Source: Sutterella sp. AM11-39
Lineage (GTDB): Bacteria > Pseudomonadota > Gammaproteobacteria > Burkholderiales > Burkholderiaceae_F
Direction of reading: 5' to 3'
Length of the DNA stretch: 64,000 nucleotides
Assembly: GCF_003472385.1 (NCBI RefSeq)
Contig: NZ_QRLV01000005.1
Location: forward strand, 62,001 to 126,000
In this document: positions 19,922 through 29,281 of the stretch, piece by piece
Position numbering within the stretch: position 1 is the stretch's first letter
How the letters are laid out: each line of letters begins with the position of its first letter
The notes under the pieces: model-generated
Databases searched by the model: none
Told to the model about the DNA's origin: nothing
Seen by the model: only the letters and a program-made list of their open reading frames with translations
Translations under genes and position numbers: made by a program

Positions 19922-20203
19922 GAGGCTGTTCTCGGAGGGCCCTCGGAGGGCGGCCGGAATTATCCCGGGGTACGGCCGTCTGACAAAGGGCGCAGAAAAG
20001 ATAATAAGTTCTCCCATTGTATAGGCTGACGTCGATTGTTCGCTAAAGAAGAGTGACTAGGAAACGCAACAAACGGTTGCGGAAAAGCGGTGGTTTTGAG
20101 CAAAAAGCCGAATGATGCGGTGCGGCAAAAAGCAAAAAACAGTCGTATATTGAAGGACGCTTTGTCAGAAGCGAATAAAAACAAACAAAAAACAGGGATA
20201 GGC

Positions 20204-21745
20204 ATGACACAGACAGAATTGGATCGCCAGGAGTATCTGCGCAAAATCCTCACGGCCCGCGTATACGATGTGGCGCGTGAAACGCCGCTTGATGAAGCCA
20301 AACGGCTTTCGCTGAGAATCGGCAACAAAGTGCTTTTGAAGCGCGAAGACACGCAGCCGGTGTTTTCTTTCAAACTTCGCGGCGCTTTCAACAAGATGGT
20401 GCATTTGAGCGCCGAAGAGCGCGCTCGCGGCGTGATTTGCGCTTCCGCGGGCAACCACGCGCAGGGTGTGGCCCTGGCGGCTCGGCGCCTGGGCTGTCGC
20501 GCGGTGATCGTGATGCCGGTGACGGCACCTGCGCTCAAAGTGGAGGCTGTCCGCAATCTGGGCGGCGAGGTGGTGCTCGTTGGAGAAAGCTTTTCGGATG
20601 CGGCTGCGCATGCCGTCAAGATGCAGGTCGAAGAGGGACTCACCTTTGTGCATCCGTTCGATGATCCGTACGTGATTGCGGGTCAAGGTACGATCGGCAT
20701 GGAAATCCTGCGCCAGTATCAGCCCTCCGACGGCACGCGTCCCGACGCGATCTTTGTTCAGATCGGCGGGGGCGGTCTTGCGGCAGGCGTGGCGACCTAT
20801 ATCAAGGCCATTTATCCGGAAATCAAGGTTTTCGGCGTGGAAACTGTCGATTCCGACGCTATGGATCGCTCGTTTAAAGCCGGTGAAAACATTGCGCTCG
20901 ACGACGTGGGTCTTTTTAGCGACGGTACGGCCGTCAAGCGAGTGGGCGACGAAACGCTTCGCTTGTGCCGCGAAAACCTCGACGGCATTGTCCTGGTCAA
21001 TAGCGATGAAATCTGTGCGGCCATCAAGGACGTTTTTGAAGACACGCGATCGATCGTGGAACCATCGGGTGCGTTGTCGCTTGCCGGTCTCAAGGCCTGG
21101 GCTCGCCGAGAGGGCGTGACCAACAAGACGTTGGTGGCGATCACGTCCGGCGCCAACATGAACTTCGATCGCTTGCGCTTTGTTTGCGAACGCGCTGAGT
21201 TCGGCGAAGACCGCGAAGCTGTGTTCGCCGTAACGATTCCCGAAGAGCGAGGCTCTTTCCGTCGTCTGTGCGGACTTCTCGGCAACCGCGCCGTGACCGA
21301 ATTCAACTATCGCATGAGCGACAACACGGACGCCTACATTTTCGTGGGCGTGCAGACAACCAATGCCAACGACGTGGAAGAAATCGAAAAGGCGCTCAAA
21401 ACCGAAGGGTTCCCGGCGCTCAATCTCTCGCACGACGAACTGGCGAAACTGCACTTGCGCCATATGGTGGGCGGACACAGCAAACTGGCCGTCAACGAAA
21501 AGCTCTATCGCTTTGAATTTCCTGAGCGACCGGGCGCATTGATGAAGTTCCTGACTTCTCTTGCGCCGCAGTGGAATATTTCCTTGTTCCACTACCGCAA
21601 TAACGGTGCGGACTTCGGACGTGTCTTTGCCGGCATCCAGGTGCCGCCTCAGGACAACGAGCTCTTTGAGCAGTTCCTAAAGACGCTCGGCTATCGCTAT
21701 TGGGATGAGACGGACAATCCGGCCTGCCGGTTCTTCTTAAGCTGA
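20204..21745 (+). CDS. ilvA: Threonine ammonia-lyase, biosynthetic
   Basis: PLP enzyme that converts threonine to 2-oxobutanoate, the committed step of isoleucine synthesis. The catalytic lysine is in SFKLRGAFNKM, the phosphate-binding loop is GGGGLAAGV, and the Asn loop is SAGNHAQGVA. The C-terminus carries two ACT-like regulatory domains (VTIPEERGSFRRLC and FEFPERPGALMKFL), so feedback inhibition by isoleucine is expected. The 513-residue product is typical of the long biosynthetic form. ATG 20204 has AGGGATAGG just upstream; an in-frame extension to 20090 has no support. No leader peptide or attenuator was evident upstream. Confidence 0.95.
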   Translation: MTQTELDRQEYLRKILTARVYDVARETPLDEAKRLSLRIGNKVLLKREDTQPVFSFKLRGAFNKMVHLSAEERARGVICASAGNHAQGVALAARRLGCRAVIVMPVTAPALKVEAVRNLGGEVVLVGESFSDAAAHAVKMQVEEGLTFVHPFDDPYVIAGQGTIGMEILRQYQPSDGTRPDAIFVQIGGGGLAAGVATYIKAIYPEIKVFGVETVDSDAMDRSFKAGENIALDDVGLFSDGTAVKRVGDETLRLCRENLDGIVLVNSDEICAAIKDVFEDTRSIVEPSGALSLAGLKAWARREGVTNKTLVAITSGANMNFDRLRFVCERAEFGEDREAVFAVTIPEERGSFRRLCGLLGNRAVTEFNYRMSDNTDAYIFVGVQTTNANDVEEIEKALKTEGFPALNLSHDELAKLHLRHMVGGHSKLAVNEKLYRFEFPERPGALMKFLTSLAPQWNISLFHYRNNGADFGRVFAGIQVPPQDNELFEQFLKTLGYRYWDETDNPACRFFLS

Positions 21746-21767
21746 CAGGTCAAACTGACAACGAGGG

Positions 21768-21792
21768 CGGGACGCACGGGCGTCCCGTTTTC
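21768..21792 (+). terminator. Intrinsic terminator after ilvA
   Basis: An 8-bp GC-rich stem CGGGACGC (21768-21775) / GCGTCCCG (21780-21787) with a 4-base loop is followed by TTTTC. Confidence 0.8.
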
Positions 21793-22045
21793 AGTTGGAG
21801 CCCACGCGGATGAGGTGCGGTGACTCGCACTCGCGATCGACCAGGCGGTAGACGCCGCCTTCGTCCTCGACGAGGTCGTAGTACCACTTGACGTTGCCCT
21901 TCATGTCTTCGAGGCGAACCATCACCGGCAGATCGAGTTCATCGAGATTGCTGTTGATGAAGCTTTCGGCTTCAAAAGGCGTGGCGAAGTTTTCCCAAAA
22001 GTCGTCGTACTGTACGATGACCTGAACCACAAGGTCGCGTCTCAT
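21791..22045 (-). CDS. Small acidic protein of unknown function
   Basis: An 84-residue protein I do not recognise. It begins MRRDLVVQVIVQYDDFWENF, contains a central segment MVRLEDMKGNVKWYYDLVED, and is acidic and aromatic-rich with no signal peptide or membrane segment. ATG 22045 is preceded by AAAGGAAACGAT, a good ribosome site, which supports translation. It lies 13 bases downstream of rlpA on the same strand, so it is probably the second gene of that operon. Confidence 0.7.
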   Translation of the reverse strand: MRRDLVVQVIVQYDDFWENFATPFEAESFINSNLDELDLPVMVRLEDMKGNVKWYYDLVEDEGGVYRLVDRECESPHLIRVGSN

Positions 22046-22058
22046 ATCGTTTCCTTTG

Positions 22059-23321
22059 TTATTGCGCGACGGCAAAAGCCGGTGAGCCGAGTGCCTGCGT
22101 CACGGTACGGGCGAATTGACTGGCTTCGTCCTTGGACGCAAAATTGCCCGACAACACTTTCCACACTTTGCCCGTATCGACCACACGCACCTGAGCGTTT
22201 TGTACCGAGGCAAGCATCATTTCGGCGTGGGCGGCAGCCTGCTTGGCATTTTCCTGCACGCCGTAGGCGCCGATCTGCACGGACCAAGATCCGGTTGAAG
22301 CAGCGGGGATGGCGGAGGGCAATACTTCGGCCGGAGCTTGAGCGGGCGCGGTCTCCTGCTGAGCGATCAGCGCGCCCATTGCGTCGTTCTGAACCGGCGT
22401 CTGTTCTTCGGGCGGCGTCTCGGCGTTTTCGACCGGAATGGAGAGCGTCACGTAGACCTGATCGTCATATTTGGAGTTGTGCGCAGTCGTGTCGCTGACG
22501 AGAGTGCCTTCATTGGCGGCAACGGCACGGGGTTGAGCCGACGGAATAGGAGCTGGTTTTGCAGCGGGCGTTACCGTTTGCTCGGCAGCCGGGGCTGGTG
22601 CCGGTTCATAGGTTTGCGTCAGCTGCGTCGTGCTCTGACGATAGGTGGTCGTCTGCGTTTGGCGAGGAGCGGCTGAAGCCGTGCGGGTTTGAGCCGGAGC
22701 CGTAGTGCTCTTTTTGGAGCTTGATGCAACGAGCACGGCGTTATCGGCCGTTGTGGACGGAATCCGACCCGCAGCAATATCGCGGCGCGTGATGCGTTCC
22801 ACTCGCACGCGGGCCGTGCCTTTTTTCTGGTAGCCGAGCTTGACGGCCGCTGCATAGCTCAAGTCAATGATGCGGCCGTGCAGGAAGGGGCCGCGGTCGT
22901 TGACACGCACGATCACTGAGCGACCGTTTTCCAGGTTCGTGACCTTGGCAAAGCTCGGCAGCTCCATCGTGGGGTGTGCCGCCGTCATGGCGTGCATATC
23001 GTAAACCTCGCCGATGGCCGTCTTCTTGCCGTGGAACTGCTTGCCGTACCAGCTTGCCGTGCCGACCTGATTCATTGCTTTGTCACCCGTAACTGGGTAG
23101 TAGCGCTTGCCCATGACAGTGTAGGGTCGATTGGCCCATTTGTTGGGCTGTTCGACCTTGAGCTTTACTTCGCTACCGCCCCAGGGAAAAATCTTCTTTT
23201 GGAAAAGCCCGGGAGGTCCGTCGTTTTCGTAGTAGCCGTTAGGGTTCGACGATGAGCAGCCGGCCGAAAGTGCCAGCGCAAAGAGCGTGAGGCCCTGCAG
23301 GAAAAGCTTCGTCTTGGACAT
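22059..23321 (-). CDS. rlpA: RlpA septal lytic transglycosylase lipoprotein with SPOR domain
   Basis: A 420-residue outer-membrane lipoprotein. The lipobox LSAGC follows a hydrophobic signal peptide. A double-psi beta-barrel RlpA domain (about 85-180) shows GTASWYGKQFHGKKTAIGE, VTNLENGRSVIVRVNDRGPF and GRIIDLSYAAA. A long Thr/Ala/Pro/Gln-rich linker (about 195-340) then leads to a C-terminal SPOR domain (WSVQIGAYGVQENAKQAA to the end). Family members cleave glycan strands that lack peptides at the septum and help daughter-cell separation. The linker is low complexity but not a tandem repeat. Confidence 0.92.
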   Translation of the reverse strand: MSKTKLFLQGLTLFALALSAGCSSSNPNGYYENDGPPGLFQKKIFPWGGSEVKLKVEQPNKWANRPYTVMGKRYYPVTGDKAMNQVGTASWYGKQFHGKKTAIGEVYDMHAMTAAHPTMELPSFAKVTNLENGRSVIVRVNDRGPFLHGRIIDLSYAAAVKLGYQKKGTARVRVERITRRDIAAGRIPSTTADNAVLVASSSKKSTTAPAQTRTASAAPRQTQTTTYRQSTTQLTQTYEPAPAPAAEQTVTPAAKPAPIPSAQPRAVAANEGTLVSDTTAHNSKYDDQVYVTLSIPVENAETPPEEQTPVQNDAMGALIAQQETAPAQAPAEVLPSAIPAASTGSWSVQIGAYGVQENAKQAAAHAEMMLASVQNAQVRVVDTGKVWKVLSGNFASKDEASQFARTVTQALGSPAFAVAQ

Positions 23322-23528
23322 GAATCAGCGCAAACGTAAAAGGCTCGGAAGGAAGTCAATCGATCAACTATAGCTCACTCGGCGCTCTGTTCTCAGGACG
23401 CGAGTCGACGCATAGGAGTCAATTTTGTTGCTGTTCTTTGCGTGCAAGTCGACAAAAACCTTTGAAAAAGCGGTAAATTTCCACATTTACTGAAAATTTT
23501 TTCCGCCCTCTAAGAAGGAAGCACAGGT

Positions 23529-23816
23529 ATGTCCCTTGGTTTGGACGATGTCTATCGTATTGCGGAGCTTGCGCACGTCGGCATCAACGAAGAAGCCGCT
23601 CAGCGCATGCAGGCCGAATTGAACGATATTTTCAAGATGATCGAACGGATTCAGGCTGTCGACACGGAAGGGGTCGAGCCGATGATGCATCCGCACGACG
23701 GTGTGCAGCGTTTGCGCGAAGACAAGGTGGTCTTTGGCAACAACCGCGAAGAAAACATGAAGAACGCCCCGGAAGAATTTGAAGGTCTGTTCCTCGTGCC
23801 GCAGGTTATCGAGTAA
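23529..23816 (+). CDS. gatC: Asp/Glu-tRNA amidotransferase subunit C
   Basis: A 95-residue subunit that stabilises the GatA-GatB pair in the GatCAB complex. The family pattern is visible as VYRIAELAHVGINEEAAQRM, ELNDIFKMIERIQAVDTEGVEPM and REDKVVFG. ATG 23529 is preceded by AAGGAAGCACAGGT. It is the first gene of gatC-gatA-gatB-DUF805. Confidence 0.95.
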   Translation: MSLGLDDVYRIAELAHVGINEEAAQRMQAELNDIFKMIERIQAVDTEGVEPMMHPHDGVQRLREDKVVFGNNREENMKNAPEEFEGLFLVPQVIE

Positions 23817-23834
23817 AAGAAGGATTCCAGAAGA

Positions 23835-25292
23835 ATGCAATCGACAACTTTTCGCACCGTAGCGGAACTTTCCCGTGCGCTCGCCGCCCGTGAAGTAAGC
23901 GCCGTCGAACTGGCACAGGACTATCTTGCCCGTATCGAAGCGCACAAAGAACTGAACTGCTTTTTGGATGTCCGTCCCGAAGTGACGCTTGAACAGGCCC
24001 GTGAGGCCGACAAGCGCATCGCCGAAGGCACGGCCACGCGCCTGACCGGTATTCCTATCGCGCACAAGGACATTTTCGTGACGCGCAAGTGGGCCTCGAC
24101 CGCCGCAAGCCGCATGCTTGAAGGCTATATGAGTCCCTTCGACGCTGCCGTGGTTAAGAAGCTTGATGCGGCCGGAATGGTGACACTCGGCAAACTCAAC
24201 TGCGACGAATTCGCGATGGGGTCGGCCAACGAAAATTCCGCCTACGGCAAGGTCTTCAATCCTTGGAACGTCAATGCGGTTCCGGGCGGCAGCTCCGGCG
24301 GTTCGTCCGCCTGTGTGGCTGCTGGCCTGGCTCCGATTGCGACCGCCACCGATACGGGCGGCTCCATTCGTGAACCGGCAGCCTTCTGCGGTGTAACGGG
24401 CCTCAAACCCACCTACGGTCGTCCGAGCCGACTCGGCATGATCGCCTTTGCTTCCTCTTTGGATACGGCCGGTCTCATGGCGCATACTGCCGAAGACATC
24501 GCCTGGGTGCTGGGGGATATGGTGGGCTATGAACCGTGGGATTCCACGAGCGAAAATATGCCTGCCGAAGACTTCACGCGCGATCTCACCAAGGGTGTCA
24601 AAGGTCTCAAGATCGGCGTGCCGCGCGCCTGGTTTGCCGACAAACTCGATGCCGAATGCTCCAAGGCGATCGAAGCCGTGATCGACACCTACCGTTCGCA
24701 GGGCGCCGAAATTGTCGATATCGAACTGCCGACGGCCGATCTGGGCGTTTCCGTGTACTACGTTGTGGCCTGTGCCGAAGCCAGTTCCAACCTGTCTCGC
24801 TTCGACGGCGTGCGCTACGGCTACCGTGCCAAGGACTACGACGGTATTCAGGACATGATCAAGAGAAGCCGCGACGAGGGTTTCGGTGACGAACCCAAGC
24901 GCCGCATTCTGATCGGCACCTACGTGCTCTCGCACGGCTACTACGATGCTTACTACATCAAGGCTCAAAAGGTACGCCGCCTGATTGCTCAGGAATTCGA
25001 TCAGGCTTTCCAAAAGGTCGATGCCATCATCAGTCCCGTGACCACTTCAACGGCCTATGACTTCGGTTCCAAGAAGGATCCGGTGTCGGCTTATCTCGGC
25101 GACCTCTACACCGTGCCGATGTCGCTTGCCGGCCTTCCCTGCATGAGCATGCCCTGCGGCATCCACAGCAACGGACGTCCGATCGGTGTGCAGATTACCT
25201 GTGCTCGCTTCAACGAGGCCAAGATGCTCGGCATCGCTCACGCCTGGCAGCAGGCTACCGACTGGCATCTGCGTCACCCCGAAGGTTTTTAA
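23835..25292 (+). CDS. gatA: Asp/Glu-tRNA amidotransferase subunit A
   Basis: Glutaminase subunit that releases ammonia for converting Glu-tRNA(Gln) and Asp-tRNA(Asn) to the correct amide forms. The amidase-signature triad is visible: Lys in [10 protein letters not shown], cis-Ser in [15 protein letters not shown] and nucleophile Ser in [15 protein letters not shown]. The 485-residue length is standard. It starts 18 bases after gatC with AAGGATTCCAGAAGA upstream. Confidence 0.97.
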   Translation: MQSTTFRTVAELSRALAAREVSAVELAQDYLARIEAHKELNCFLDVRPEVTLEQAREADKRIAEGTATRLTGIPIAHKDIFVTRKWASTAASRMLEGYMSPFDAAVVKKLDAAGMVTLGKLNCDEFAMGSANENSAYGKVFNPWNVNAVPGGSSGGSSACVAAGLAPIATATDTGGSIREPAAFCGVTGLKPTYGRPSRLGMIAFASSLDTAGLMAHTAEDIAWVLGDMVGYEPWDSTSENMPAEDFTRDLTKGVKGLKIGVPRAWFADKLDAECSKAIEAVIDTYRSQGAEIVDIELPTADLGVSVYYVVACAEASSNLSRFDGVRYGYRAKDYDGIQDMIKRSRDEGFGDEPKRRILIGTYVLSHGYYDAYYIKAQKVRRLIAQEFDQAFQKVDAIISPVTTSTAYDFGSKKDPVSAYLGDLYTVPMSLAGLPCMSMPCGIHSNGRPIGVQITCARFNEAKMLGIAHAWQQATDWHLRHPEGF

Positions 25293-25313
25293 TCGAGGAG
25301 CTCGAGAGACATC

Positions 25314-26765
25314 ATGCAATGGGAAGTTGTGATCGGTCTGGAGACGCACGTTCAGCTCTCCACGGAGTCGAAGATTTTTTCCGGCGCCAGCACGCATTTC
25401 GGGGCTGAAGCCAACACACAGGCTTGCTACATTGACCTGGCTCTGCCGGGCGCTTTGCCGGTTCTGAACCGCGGTGCGGTGGAGCGCGGCGCCAAGTTCG
25501 GTTTTGCCATCGGCGCCGAAGTGGCCGAACGCTCCGTCTTCGACCGTAAAAATTATTTCTACCCCGATTTGCCCAAGGGCTATCAGATCAGCCAGTTCGA
25601 GCATCCGATCGTCAAGGGCGGCAAGGTGACCTTCCGCGTCGAACCCAAGTCGGGCGAACCGTATGTGAAGACCATTAATCTCACGCGCGCTCACTTGGAA
25701 GAAGACGCCGGCAAGAGTAACCATGGCGTTGTTGCCTACAAGTCCGGCATGGACTTGAACCGCGCCGGCACGCCGCTGCTTGAAATCGTGACCGAACCGG
25801 AACTGCGCAGCTCGGCCGAAGCCGTCGGTTACGCCAAGGCGTTGCATGCTCTGGTCGTGTGGCTTGGCATCTCCCGCGGCAACATGCAGGAAGGTAATTT
25901 CCGCTGTGACGCTAACGTTTCCGTGCGCCCGATGGGCAGCACCGAATTCGGCACGCGCTGCGAAATTAAGAACCTCAACAGCTTCAAGTTCCTGCAGGAA
26001 GCCATTGACTACGAAGTGGCCCGCCAGATCGAACTGATCGAAAGCGGCGGCAAGGTAGTGCAGGCTACGCGCCTGTACGATCCCGAGACGGGCGAAACCC
26101 GAGAAATGCGTACCAAGGAAGACTCCATGGACTATCGTTATTTCCCGGATCCCGATCTGTTGCCGTGCGTGCTCACGCCCGAAGACATGGCCCGCATCCG
26201 CAGCGAGATGCCCGAACTGCCCGACGCCATGCGCGAACGTTTCGTGCGTGACATGGGACTGAGCGAGTACGACGCCGCTGTGCTGACTGCCAGCAAGGAC
26301 GTTGCCGACTACTTCTGTGCGTTGAGCGCCGTGGCGCCCGACAAGAAGATCGCCGCCAACTGGGTGATGGGTGAAGTGGCCGCAAACGTCAATGCACAGG
26401 AAGGCATGACGTACGCTCAGGCGCCTGTGACGGCCGCCAAGCTTGCCGACATTCTGAAGCGTCTGGCCGACGGTACGATCAACGGCAAGGGTGCCAAGCG
26501 CATCTTCTCGCTCATTTGGGAAGGCGCTGCGGAATCGGTCGATGAACTCATTGAAAAAGAGGGCCTAAAGCAGATTTCCGACAGCTCGGCCATCGAAGCG
26601 GTGATCGACGAGGTGCTCGCCAACAACGCCAAGATGGTTGAAGAGTTCAAGGCAGGCAAACAGAAGGCCTTTAACGCGCTCGTGGGCCAGGCTATGAAGG
26701 CCACCCGCGGCAAAGCCAATCCCAAGCAGGTCAACGAAATCCTCACCAAGAAACTCAACGGATGA
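25314..26765 (+). CDS. gatB: Asp/Glu-tRNA amidotransferase subunit B
   Basis: Kinase/transamidase subunit that phosphorylates the mischarged aminoacyl group and amidates it using ammonia from GatA. Signatures are [39 protein letters not shown] and [10 protein letters not shown]. The C-terminal GatB/YqeY domain ends with [19 protein letters not shown]. The 483-residue product is full length. Its TGA overlaps the ATG of the DUF805 gene. Confidence 0.97.
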   Translation: MQWEVVIGLETHVQLSTESKIFSGASTHFGAEANTQACYIDLALPGALPVLNRGAVERGAKFGFAIGAEVAERSVFDRKNYFYPDLPKGYQISQFEHPIVKGGKVTFRVEPKSGEPYVKTINLTRAHLEEDAGKSNHGVVAYKSGMDLNRAGTPLLEIVTEPELRSSAEAVGYAKALHALVVWLGISRGNMQEGNFRCDANVSVRPMGSTEFGTRCEIKNLNSFKFLQEAIDYEVARQIELIESGGKVVQATRLYDPETGETREMRTKEDSMDYRYFPDPDLLPCVLTPEDMARIRSEMPELPDAMRERFVRDMGLSEYDAAVLTASKDVADYFCALSAVAPDKKIAANWVMGEVAANVNAQEGMTYAQAPVTAAKLADILKRLADGTINGKGAKRIFSLIWEGAAESVDELIEKEGLKQISDSSAIEAVIDEVLANNAKMVEEFKAGKQKAFNALVGQAMKATRGKANPKQVNEILTKKLNG

Positions 26766-27202
26766 GGATGGTCTCGTCTGAAAAAGTGCGCCTAACGCAG
26801 TTGCTGCGGGAAGTGCACTTTTTCGACCTCACGCGCCCGGGCCGTCTTTCGAGGACGGCCTTTTGGTGTGCTCTTCTGGCTCACCTTTTCTTTCTGGCCG
26901 TTTTGTTCATCGTGCCGTTTGAAACAGCATACCGATTACAGATGGAGCCTGACTCGGGTTTTGTTCTGTTCTGGATGAACGTGTTTTCGATCGCCGCTTT
27001 GGCTGCGCTTGTTCCGCTCAAGCGTCTGGCGGTTCGCCGCCTGCATGACGCCGACTTTTCGGGGTGGTGGCTGTGGCTTTTGGTCGTGCCCTGTCTGGGG
27101 TGGCTTGCGGTGACCGTTCTTCTGCTGCTGCCGAGCGCGCCCTTTCCCAATCGGTTTGATCGCTTTGCGGAACCGGAGGAAAGAAGAAAACAACAGCACT
27201 GA
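26762..27202 (+). CDS. DUF805 inner-membrane protein
   Basis: A 146-residue integral membrane protein with three hydrophobic segments (about 35-53, 66-84 and 100-122). It has the DUF805 pattern: an N-terminal [15 protein letters not shown] before the first helix and [15 protein letters not shown] between the second and third. Function of the family is unknown. The start overlaps the gatB stop (ATGA), so expression is coupled to gatCAB. Confidence 0.8.
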   Translation: MRMVSSEKVRLTQLLREVHFFDLTRPGRLSRTAFWCALLAHLFFLAVLFIVPFETAYRLQMEPDSGFVLFWMNVFSIAALAALVPLKRLAVRRLHDADFSGWWLWLLVVPCLGWLAVTVLLLLPSAPFPNRFDRFAEPEERRKQQH

Positions 27203-27256
27203 AAAATTAAGGCCGACGATTCGCTTTCTGAGCAAAGATTAGTAGAATCCCGTAGC

Positions 27257-27314
27257 AGGGTTAATACTCATCTTTTCTCACGCTTGATGGTAACTTTTAC
27301 CAAGGGCTAATACT
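27257..27314 (+). promoter_or_regulatory. Direct repeat AGGGYTAATACT upstream of the first porin
   Basis: AGGGTTAATACT (27257-27268) and AGGGCTAATACT (27303-27314) differ at one of twelve positions and are 46 bases apart. They lie in the 294-base gap between the DUF805 gene and the porin. A related AGGGGTA element occurs upstream of the second porin and of the Tat flavoprotein. A regulator-binding role is inferred. Confidence 0.4.
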
Positions 27315-27327
27315 AGGTTTGAATGAC

Positions 27328-27362
27328 CCGACAGATCGCCGATGAGGTTTGTCGGTTTTTTT
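27328..27362 (+). terminator. Terminator-like hairpin in the porin leader region
   Basis: CCGACA (27328-27333) pairs with TGTCGG (27350-27355), followed by seven T residues (27356-27362). It could end the gatCAB-DUF805 transcript or attenuate transcription into the porin, which starts 134 bases later. Confidence 0.6.
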
Positions 27363-27496
27363 GTGCCTGTCGGAAAAGATCGGGTGAGACCGCAGGAGGG
27401 CTCAAAGTTTTTGAGCGGAGAAAAACAGGAGCTGTCGAATCGACCGCCGCAAGTCGCAGTCGAAAGGACGGCATAAAAAATCGGAAAGGATTTTTT

Positions 27497-28660
27497 GTGG
27501 AAAACAAGTTGTTGTCTTCCGTAAAGGCGGGTGCTGTCGGCGCCTGCGTATTCGGCTTGTCTCAGGCTGCGATGGCTGCCAACGTGCAGATCAGCGGCCA
27601 GATCGATACCTATATCGAGTCGTACACGGCCGGCGATAAGAACACCGTGCGTATGTCTTCGGGCGGTGGTGCCGGCGGCAGCCGCGTGACTTTTTCCGCA
27701 ACGGAACAGATTAACGGTGCAACCGAAGCGTTCATGCGTTTGGAAATGGGGGTGCTGACGGATCAGGGCACGAGTTCCGGCACACCTGACGTCAAATGGA
27801 TCTTTGAGCGCGAAACCGTGGTGGGTGTGCGTGGCGAATTCGGTTCGATCAGTTTCGGCCGACAGTACACGCCGCACTTCATGTCTTTGCCGATGAACGA
27901 AGCGGCAGGTCAGAGTTTGGGCAGCGCCATCGGTGCCTTCGGCATTCCCGGCATCGTGTCCACCAATGGTATCGGTCTTCCCGGCAAGAATTCGTATGTT
28001 ACCGGGGCGCGTCTGGCTACGACTCGCATGGACAATTCGATTCTGTACTCCACGCCTAACTTCTCCGGTTTTACGGGTTCGTTCATGGCGGCCTTTGGTG
28101 AACAGAAAACGGAGGAAGTTGACGGGACTATTGACCAGTCCAACAGTCGCGGCAACTTCTACAACGCCGCTGCGCGCTATGTGAGAGGCGCGTTCTCCGG
28201 AAACATCAGTCTGGCCCTTTGGGACAACCCGATGGTGGGCGACTACACATTTGAAAACGTGTGGTTCGGCTCTTTGTCGGCGGCTTACGATTTCGGTTCG
28301 GCAAAGTTGCACATGAACTTCGTGTTCCGCGAATCCAAGGACGAAATGGCCCCGAACCTATGGGCAACGGCGCTCGGTGTGTCGATGCCAATGGGGACGG
28401 GCAAGTTCATCGTCACGGGCGGCTATCTGCACAATACCTCGGTGGATCACGCCGACGGTGTGAGCTGGGGTGTACGTTATGATTACCCGTTGAGCAAACG
28501 CACCTTCATCTACACCGGTGCATTCGGCGTTTATAACCAGGAAAACGCCAACTTTGCTCTGGCCGGCGGCGGCAGTTCCACGTTGCCTCCCGACATCGCC
28601 AAGGAAGAAAGCGGTTTGGGTAACCACATGTTCTTCCTGGGTCTCAATCACCGCTTCTAA
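27497..28660 (+). CDS. Gram-negative trimeric porin
   Basis: A 387-residue outer-membrane beta-barrel of the Burkholderiales porin family. A signal peptide (KLLSSVKAGAVGACVFGLSQ, cleavage after AMA) leads to ANVQISGQIDTYIE, the usual first strand, then SGGGAGGSRVTFSATEQINGATEAF and FGSIGFGRQ-like FGSISFGRQYTP. The chain ends in the assembly signal GLNHRF with terminal Phe. The start is GTG 27497, preceded by GGAAAGGA; a longer frame to 27323 is not supported. Probably a general or anion-selective channel for small metabolites. The homologue at 31116-32300 makes a porin pair flanking the reductase genes. Confidence 0.9.
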   Translation: MENKLLSSVKAGAVGACVFGLSQAAMAANVQISGQIDTYIESYTAGDKNTVRMSSGGGAGGSRVTFSATEQINGATEAFMRLEMGVLTDQGTSSGTPDVKWIFERETVVGVRGEFGSISFGRQYTPHFMSLPMNEAAGQSLGSAIGAFGIPGIVSTNGIGLPGKNSYVTGARLATTRMDNSILYSTPNFSGFTGSFMAAFGEQKTEEVDGTIDQSNSRGNFYNAAARYVRGAFSGNISLALWDNPMVGDYTFENVWFGSLSAAYDFGSAKLHMNFVFRESKDEMAPNLWATALGVSMPMGTGKFIVTGGYLHNTSVDHADGVSWGVRYDYPLSKRTFIYTGAFGVYNQENANFALAGGGSSTLPPDIAKEESGLGNHMFFLGLNHRF

Positions 28661-28678
28661 AGCAATCCGAGAAAAAAG

Positions 28679-28733
28679 TCCCGGCCTGTCAGCCTTTCGC
28701 TTCGGCGAACGACTCGGCAGCCGGGATTCTTTT
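28679..28733. terminator. Terminator after the first porin
   Basis: TCCCGGC (28679-28685) pairs with GCCGGGA (28720-28726), with an inner GC-rich helix in the long loop. A T-rich tail follows (TTCTTTTT) and an A-run precedes it, so it may act in both directions. Confidence 0.65.
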
Positions 28734-28748
28734 TGAGGAGAGACTGAT

Positions 28749-28790
28749 CGAATTCCGATTGAGGAGAGAGGAGAGGACAATCGGAATTCG
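28749..28790. repeat. Perfect 13-bp inverted repeat with a purine loop
   Basis: CGAATTCCGATTG (28749-28761) and CAATCGGAATTCG (28778-28790) are exact reverse complements separated by 16 purines (AGGAGAGAGGAGAGGA). It lies 8 bases beyond the stop of the cytochrome gene. No T-run follows on either strand, so it may stabilise the 3' end of the minus-strand transcript. Confidence 0.65.
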
Positions 28791-28798
28791 GAAGATGA

Positions 28799-29143
28799 TT
28801 AAGGCACCTTCGGGAAATTGAATTTGTGGCACTGTTCGCAGTAGTTCACTGTGGGTTCGTGCTGCATGTGGCACAGCGTGCAGTCTCCGTTGTGCGGAGC
28901 GGCGTGCGGATTGGGCTGAAGCTTTTCAGTTTTCTTGGCCATGGCAGCCTTCGGATGGCACTTGATGCAGGTGTTTTCATCCGGATACACGGGGTTCTTC
29001 ATGTCGGGGCCGTGGCACATTTGGCAAGAAATACCGCGGGCGACGTGACGGTCCGCGCCGAACTTTTCCGCTGCGCTAACTGTGCCGCAGGCGATCAAAG
29101 AAGCCAGACCGAGCGAAATCAAAAGTGTCTTCGAAAAAGACAT
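28799..29143 (-). CDS. Periplasmic tetraheme cytochrome c
   Basis: A 114-residue exported cytochrome. The Sec signal MSFSKTLLISLGLASLIACG is followed by a mature part of about 90 residues with four CxxCH heme-attachment sites: CQMCH, CIKCH, CTLCH and CEQCH. Additional histidines (DRHVARG, NPHAAPHN, MQHEP) can act as second axial ligands. This matches the heme domain of Shewanella flavocytochrome c3, here a separate protein. It lies downstream of the Tat flavoprotein on the same strand and probably passes electrons to it. A good ribosome site (CAGGAGCT) precedes ATG 29143. A Ccm heme-attachment system must exist elsewhere. Confidence 0.9.
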   Translation of the reverse strand: MSFSKTLLISLGLASLIACGTVSAAEKFGADRHVARGISCQMCHGPDMKNPVYPDENTCIKCHPKAAMAKKTEKLQPNPHAAPHNGDCTLCHMQHEPTVNYCEQCHKFNFPKVP

Positions 29144-29192
29144 CGTGAGCTCCTGATACGTTGGTTCTTTTTGTTGGGGAAAAATTCTCTCT

Positions 29193-29267
29193 GACCCGGC
29201 ACGTCCGTGCCGGGTCTAAGAGAACACTCTTATAGGAGATTGGAGGGCCGAAAGAAGACCGGCCCTC
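29193..29267 (-). other. Two strong hairpins between flavoprotein and cytochrome genes
   Basis: A perfect 11-bp inverted repeat GACCCGGCACG (29193-29203) / CGTGCCGGGTC (29206-29216) and an 8-bp one GAGGGCCG (29243-29250) / CGGCCCTC (29260-29267) fill the 138-base intercistronic gap. On the minus strand the first is followed about 10 bases later by TTTTT. Expected effects are partial termination or mRNA protection that sets different levels of the two proteins. Confidence 0.65.
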
Positions 29268-29281
29268 TGGGAAAAACCGGA

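Noticed and set aside
20018-20203. Possible attenuator or riboswitch ahead of ilvA
   Set aside because: No leader peptide with Ile/Thr/Leu/Val codon runs and no convincing alternative stems were seen.
22540-22740. Apparent repeat in the rlpA linker
   Set aside because: Thr/Ala/Pro/Gln-rich low complexity without a regular repeat unit; normal for RlpA proteins.
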